From SVTX01 sp045659745 (lineage in GTDB: Bacteria > Bacillota > Clostridia > Oscillospirales > CAG-272), in NCBI GenBank assembly GCA_045659745.1, contig JAZRCL010000074.1, positions 1 to 7,365 on the forward strand: a stretch of DNA of 7,365 nt. The letters are read 5' to 3'. Position 1 is the first letter of the stretch. Each line of letters begins with the position of its first letter. The position numbers and the translations under genes were made by a program. This document shows, one piece after another, positions 4,955 to 7,365 of this stretch. Under the pieces are notes generated by a model. The model was not told the origin of the DNA. It was given only the letters and a program-made list of their open reading frames with translations, and did no database searches.

Positions 4955-6904
4955 ATGTCGGAAATTGAGAAGAACACTTATGACGAAAGTGGGATACAAG
5001 TCCTTGAAGGTCTTGAAGCTGTAAGAAAAAGACCCGGTATGTACATCGGTACTACCTCTATACGCGGTCTGCACCATCTCGTTTACGAGATAGTTGACAA
5101 CTCCATAGACGAGGCGCTCGCGGGATACTGTGACAAGATTACAGTCACGATAAACTACGATAACAGTATCACTGTCGAGGATAACGGACGAGGCATTCCT
5201 GCGGGTATTCACCCCAAGGAGGGCATCCCCACGCCTGAGGTTGTATATACTATTCTCCACGCGGGAGGAAAGTTCGGCGGTGGCGGATATAAGATTGCAG
5301 GAGGACTGCACGGCGTTGGCGCGTCTGTCGTTAACGCTCTCTCGCTCTGGGTAGAGCTTGAGGACTGCTACGAGGGAAAGAGATATACCGAGAGATTTGA
5401 GCGTGGCGCGGTTGCAAGAAAGTTTATCTGTGAGGGTGACTCACCTGAGAAGCCTCACGGTGTTAAGGTGACTTTCAAGCCCGACCCCGAGATATTTGAG
5501 GAGACTGTTTTCGACTACGAGATACTTCTCAACCGTATGCGCGAGCAGTCATTTCTTAACGCAGGTATAAGAATAGTTCTTATAGATAACAGAGGCAACG
5601 AGCCTGTGGAGACCGACCTTCAGTTTGAGGGCGGTATAAAGTCGTTTGTCACGTACCTTACCGAGCAGAGACATAATGACCCTGTGCACAATGAGGTCAT
5701 CTATATGAGAGGCGAGAAGGACACTAGTATTGCCGAAATCGCACTTCAGTATAACGACGGATATAATGAGTGCGTTATGACCTTTGCTAACAATATGAAT
5801 ACCATTGAGGGCGGTACGCACGAAACGGGATTCAAGTCGGGACTTACCAGAGTTATAAACGATTATGCGCGCCGAAACGGAATACTCAAGGACAGTGATA
5901 AGAATCTTTCGGGCGAGGACGTTCGTGAGGGACTTTGCGCTATTGTTTCCGTAAAGCTTGAAAACGCGCAGTTTGAGAGCCAGACTAAAGCAAAGCTTGG
6001 AAACTCTGATATAAGAACACTTGTTGACAACACGGTAAGCCAGAAGCTTGCGGATTATTTCGAGGAAAATCCCAATACTGCAAAAGCTATAATTGATAAG
6101 GCGCTTGCGGCTTCGCGCGCTCGTGAGGCGGCAAGAAAGGCAAGAGAAGCAACAAGACGTAAGGGACTTCTTGAGGGCAGCACGCTTCCCGGAAAGCTCC
6201 GTGACTGTAATGAGAGAAACGCCCAGCTCACCGAGTTATATCTCGTAGAGGGAGACTCCGCGGGAGGCTCCGCAACACAGGGAAGAAACTCAAAATTCCA
6301 GGCAATATTGCCCCTTCGCGGTAAGGTGCTTAACGTCGAAAAGACCAGACTTGACAAGGTTTATTCCAATCAGTCGCTTATACCTATAATTCAGGCTCTC
6401 GGCTGCGGAATCGGTGATGAGTTTGATATTAACAAGCTCCGCTACGGCAAGATAATTATTATGGCGGACGCTGACGTTGACGGATCGCACATCAGAATTC
6501 TTCTTTTGACATTCTTCTTCAGACATATGCGTCAGCTTATTGACGACGGACATATATATCTCGCTCAGCCTCCGCTTTACAAGGTTTACCGTAAGGGCTC
6601 GAAGCAGGGTAATGAGAGATATGCTTATTCGGATGCGGAGAGAGATCAGATAATTGCTGAGCTCGGCGGCGAGAATAGCAGACATCTTATTGAGGCTGAC
6701 AGATATAAGGGTCTTGGTGAAATGGACCCCGATCAGCTTTGGGAAACGACTATGGACCCCGCAACGCGTACTATTTTGCGCGTGACGGTAGAGGATGCTA
6801 TGGTTTGTGACGAGATGTTTTCGTTGCTTATGGGTGATAAGGTAGAGCCCAGACGTGAGTTTATTGAGCAGAATGCTCGTCTTGCGGAAAATTTGGATAT
6901 ATGA
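4955..6904 (+). CDS. gyrB: DNA gyrase subunit B
   Basis: GyrB is the ATPase subunit of gyrase, which with GyrA adds negative supercoils. At 649 residues it has the usual Gram-positive length and lacks the insert of E. coli GyrB. The GHKL ATPase motifs are YEIVDNSIDEA (44-54; E45, N49, D52), VEDNGRGIP (74-82; D76) and GGLHGVGASVVNALS (116-130). The transducer lysine motif is QTKAKLGN (343-350). The TOPRIM domain has LVEGDSAGGSA (430-440) and the acidic DADVD cluster (D505, D507, D509). The C-terminus PRREFIEQNA is intact. The position after GGSA reads TQGRNSKFQ where many GyrB proteins have KQGRDRRFQ, in the quinolone-associated region. The ATG at 4955 has only a weak AAAGG about 11 bases upstream. 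gyrA does not start in the remaining 461 bp. Confidence 0.98.
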   Translation: MSEIEKNTYDESGIQVLEGLEAVRKRPGMYIGTTSIRGLHHLVYEIVDNSIDEALAGYCDKITVTINYDNSITVEDNGRGIPAGIHPKEGIPTPEVVYTILHAGGKFGGGGYKIAGGLHGVGASVVNALSLWVELEDCYEGKRYTERFERGAVARKFICEGDSPEKPHGVKVTFKPDPEIFEETVFDYEILLNRMREQSFLNAGIRIVLIDNRGNEPVETDLQFEGGIKSFVTYLTEQRHNDPVHNEVIYMRGEKDTSIAEIALQYNDGYNECVMTFANNMNTIEGGTHETGFKSGLTRVINDYARRNGILKDSDKNLSGEDVREGLCAIVSVKLENAQFESQTKAKLGNSDIRTLVDNTVSQKLADYFEENPNTAKAIIDKALAASRAREAARKAREATRRKGLLEGSTLPGKLRDCNERNAQLTELYLVEGDSAGGSATQGRNSKFQAILPLRGKVLNVEKTRLDKVYSNQSLIPIIQALGCGIGDEFDINKLRYGKIIIMADADVDGSHIRILLLTFFFRHMRQLIDDGHIYLAQPPLYKVYRKGSKQGNERYAYSDAERDQIIAELGGENSRHLIEADRYKGLGEMDPDQLWETTMDPATRTILRVTVEDAMVCDEMFSLLMGDKVEPRREFIEQNARLAENLDI

Positions 6905-6905
6905 T

Positions 6906-6936
6906 TTTTTATGATACTTTCTTTTTATGATACTTT
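6906..6936 (+). repeat. Tandem 15-bp direct repeat at the gyrB end
   Basis: TTTTTATGATACTTT occurs at 6906-6920 and 6922-6936, separated by a single C. The second copy runs into the left element end, so the first is a duplicated tip of the element plus its T-rich flank, placed one base after the gyrB stop. Confidence 0.88.
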
Positions 6937-6977
6937 TTGCCAATAGCTGCAAAAAGTATCCAAAAAGAGCCACTTAA
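6929..6977 (+). repeat. Left terminal inverted repeat, copy 2
   Basis: Identical over all 49 bases to 4271-4319, including the 12-bp stem (6929-6940 with 6949-6960) and GCCACTTAA. Full identity against more divergent interiors suggests recent spread, gene conversion or constraint at this end. Confidence 0.92.
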
Positions 6978-6993
6978 GAGGGGAGAGTGTCCT

Positions 6994-7034
6994 AATTTCT
7001 CTCTTGAGAAATTTGTTTTCGCAAACGAAAACAA
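6994..7034. repeat. Two hairpins at the tip of module I, copy 2
   Basis: AATTTCTC/GAGAAATT (6994-7001, 7006-7013; loop TCTT) is followed by TTGTTTTCG/CGAAAACAA (7013-7021, 7026-7034; loop CAAA). Both stems are perfect and unrelated to the tip of copy 1. Confidence 0.75.
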
Positions 7035-7179
7035 CGCTCGACCCTCTCCCCATCTTAAGAAACTCCCCACTCCTCGCGCCCTGCACCAAAGGTGCGGTGC
7101 GTGAATAAAAAAATAAAGCAATAGTTCCTACGGATACTCTTAAACATCACCTTTTAGACGAGTTTGCTTGCAACCTCTT

Positions 7180-7210
7180 GGGGTTAGGGTATTCTTAAAG
7201 GGGAAGGGGG
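7180..7210 (+). other. Potential G-quadruplex tract, copy 2
   Basis: G-runs at 7180-7183, 7187-7189, 7200-7203 and 7206-7210 repeat those of 4495-4525. The only difference in the tract is one T to C in the long loop. Confidence 0.45.
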
Positions 7211-7278
7211 TCGGGAGATTTGAGACGAGCAGAGGTGCAGGGCAACTCGACGAGTCACAAATCAACGCCCATTCCACT

Positions 7279-7321
7279 TTAGACGGCTTTTTGGTGAGTT
7301 TGCAGCTGTTGGCAAAGTCAC
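7279..7321 (-). repeat. Right terminal inverted repeat, copy 2
   Basis: TTTAGACGGC and TTTTTGG lead into a hairpin GTGAGTTTGC (7294-7303) and GCAAAGTCAC (7312-7321) with one mismatch. Against the left end the stem is two pairs shorter on both sides, and two further pairs are swapped with pairing kept (A-T to T-A, T-A to G-C). Confidence 0.65.
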
Positions 7322-7365
7322 AGGGAAACTCTGTTGAAAACCTCATTTTTCGGCAAAATTTGATA

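Larger units (their letters stand above)
6929..7321. mobile_element. MITE-like foldback element, copy 2
   Basis: A 393-bp relative of the element at 4271-4633. Its left 49 bases are identical to copy 1. It shares TCTTAAGAAACTCC (7053-7066), a block of about 67 bases at 7147-7213 (about 93% identical to 4461-4528 by manual count) and TTCCACTTTA (7272-7281). The right end (7279-7321) is a shortened inverted repeat of the left, with TTTGCAGCTGTTGGCAAA matching at 17 of 18. Module I arms are CTTAAGAGGGGAGAG (6973-6987) and CTCTCCCCATCTTAAG (7044-7059). Inner sequences differ from copy 1 yet still fold: 6994-7013, 7013-7034, 7083-7095, and 7217-7226 with 7254-7263. No coding capacity. Confidence 0.7.
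6905..7365 (+). other. Non-coding region after gyrB
   Basis: These 461 bases to the window edge hold no credible gene. Most of it is the second foldback element (6929-7321). The rest is a T-rich lead-in with a 15-bp direct repeat and a 44-bp tail (7322-7365) in which I see nothing. A minus-strand frame here (7140-7346) shares its translated end with one at 4467-4877 only because both cross the same repeat block. Confidence 0.8.

Noticed and set aside
6290..6973. Long minus-strand frame over the 3' part of gyrB (227 codons)
   Set aside because: It is antisense to conserved TOPRIM-coding sequence and extends into the repeat; no recognisable domain or ribosome binding site.

Overview
The window is the chromosomal replication-origin neighbourhood of a low-to-moderate G+C Gram-positive bacterium. 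The order dnaA, dnaN, recF, remB (yaaB), gyrB, all on the plus strand, is the conserved Firmicutes origin cluster. Protein details and the style of the intergenic repeats suggest a clostridial lineage, most likely a Ruminococcus-like member of the Oscillospiraceae. That placement is inference from memory, not a search.

Layout: dnaA (20-1408) is followed by a 568-bp spacer (1409-1976) holding the probable oriC: two strong, oppositely oriented DnaA-box-like 9-mers, weaker boxes, and a DnaA-trio-like tract (1734-1757) pointing toward dnaN. dnaN (1977-3131) and recF (3137-4255) are only 5 bp apart and look translationally coupled. The small S4-domain gene (yaaA/rlbA) that lies between them in Bacillus is absent. 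A 400-bp non-coding stretch (4256-4655) precedes remB (4656-4910), a small DUF370 protein, then gyrB (4955-6904) after 44 bp. The last 461 bp (6905-7365) hold no gene; gyrA does not start inside the window.

The main non-textbook signal is in the spacers. The spacers after recF and after gyrB each contain a related foldback element of about 363 and 393 bp (4271-4633 and 6929-7321). Each is bounded by inverted repeats of roughly 43-49 bp, and each inverted repeat is itself a hairpin. In the first copy every stem position that differs between the two ends is changed on both sides of the stem, so pairing is kept. The dnaA-dnaN spacer has the same plan with unrelated sequence: 45-bp inverted hairpin ends at 1415-1459 and 1918-1962, again with every stem change compensated, enclosing the candidate oriC. 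All three spacers longer than 50 bp therefore follow one architecture. The two related copies also share a G-run tract that could form a quadruplex, and they keep their arms while their inner sequence differs.

Functionally, DnaA opens oriC, DnaN is the polymerase clamp (and in this phylum a route for controlling DnaA), RecF loads recombinase at gaps, GyrB is the ATPase subunit of gyrase, and RemB belongs to a small DNA-binding regulator family. No canonical intrinsic terminator and no convincing promoter could be called.
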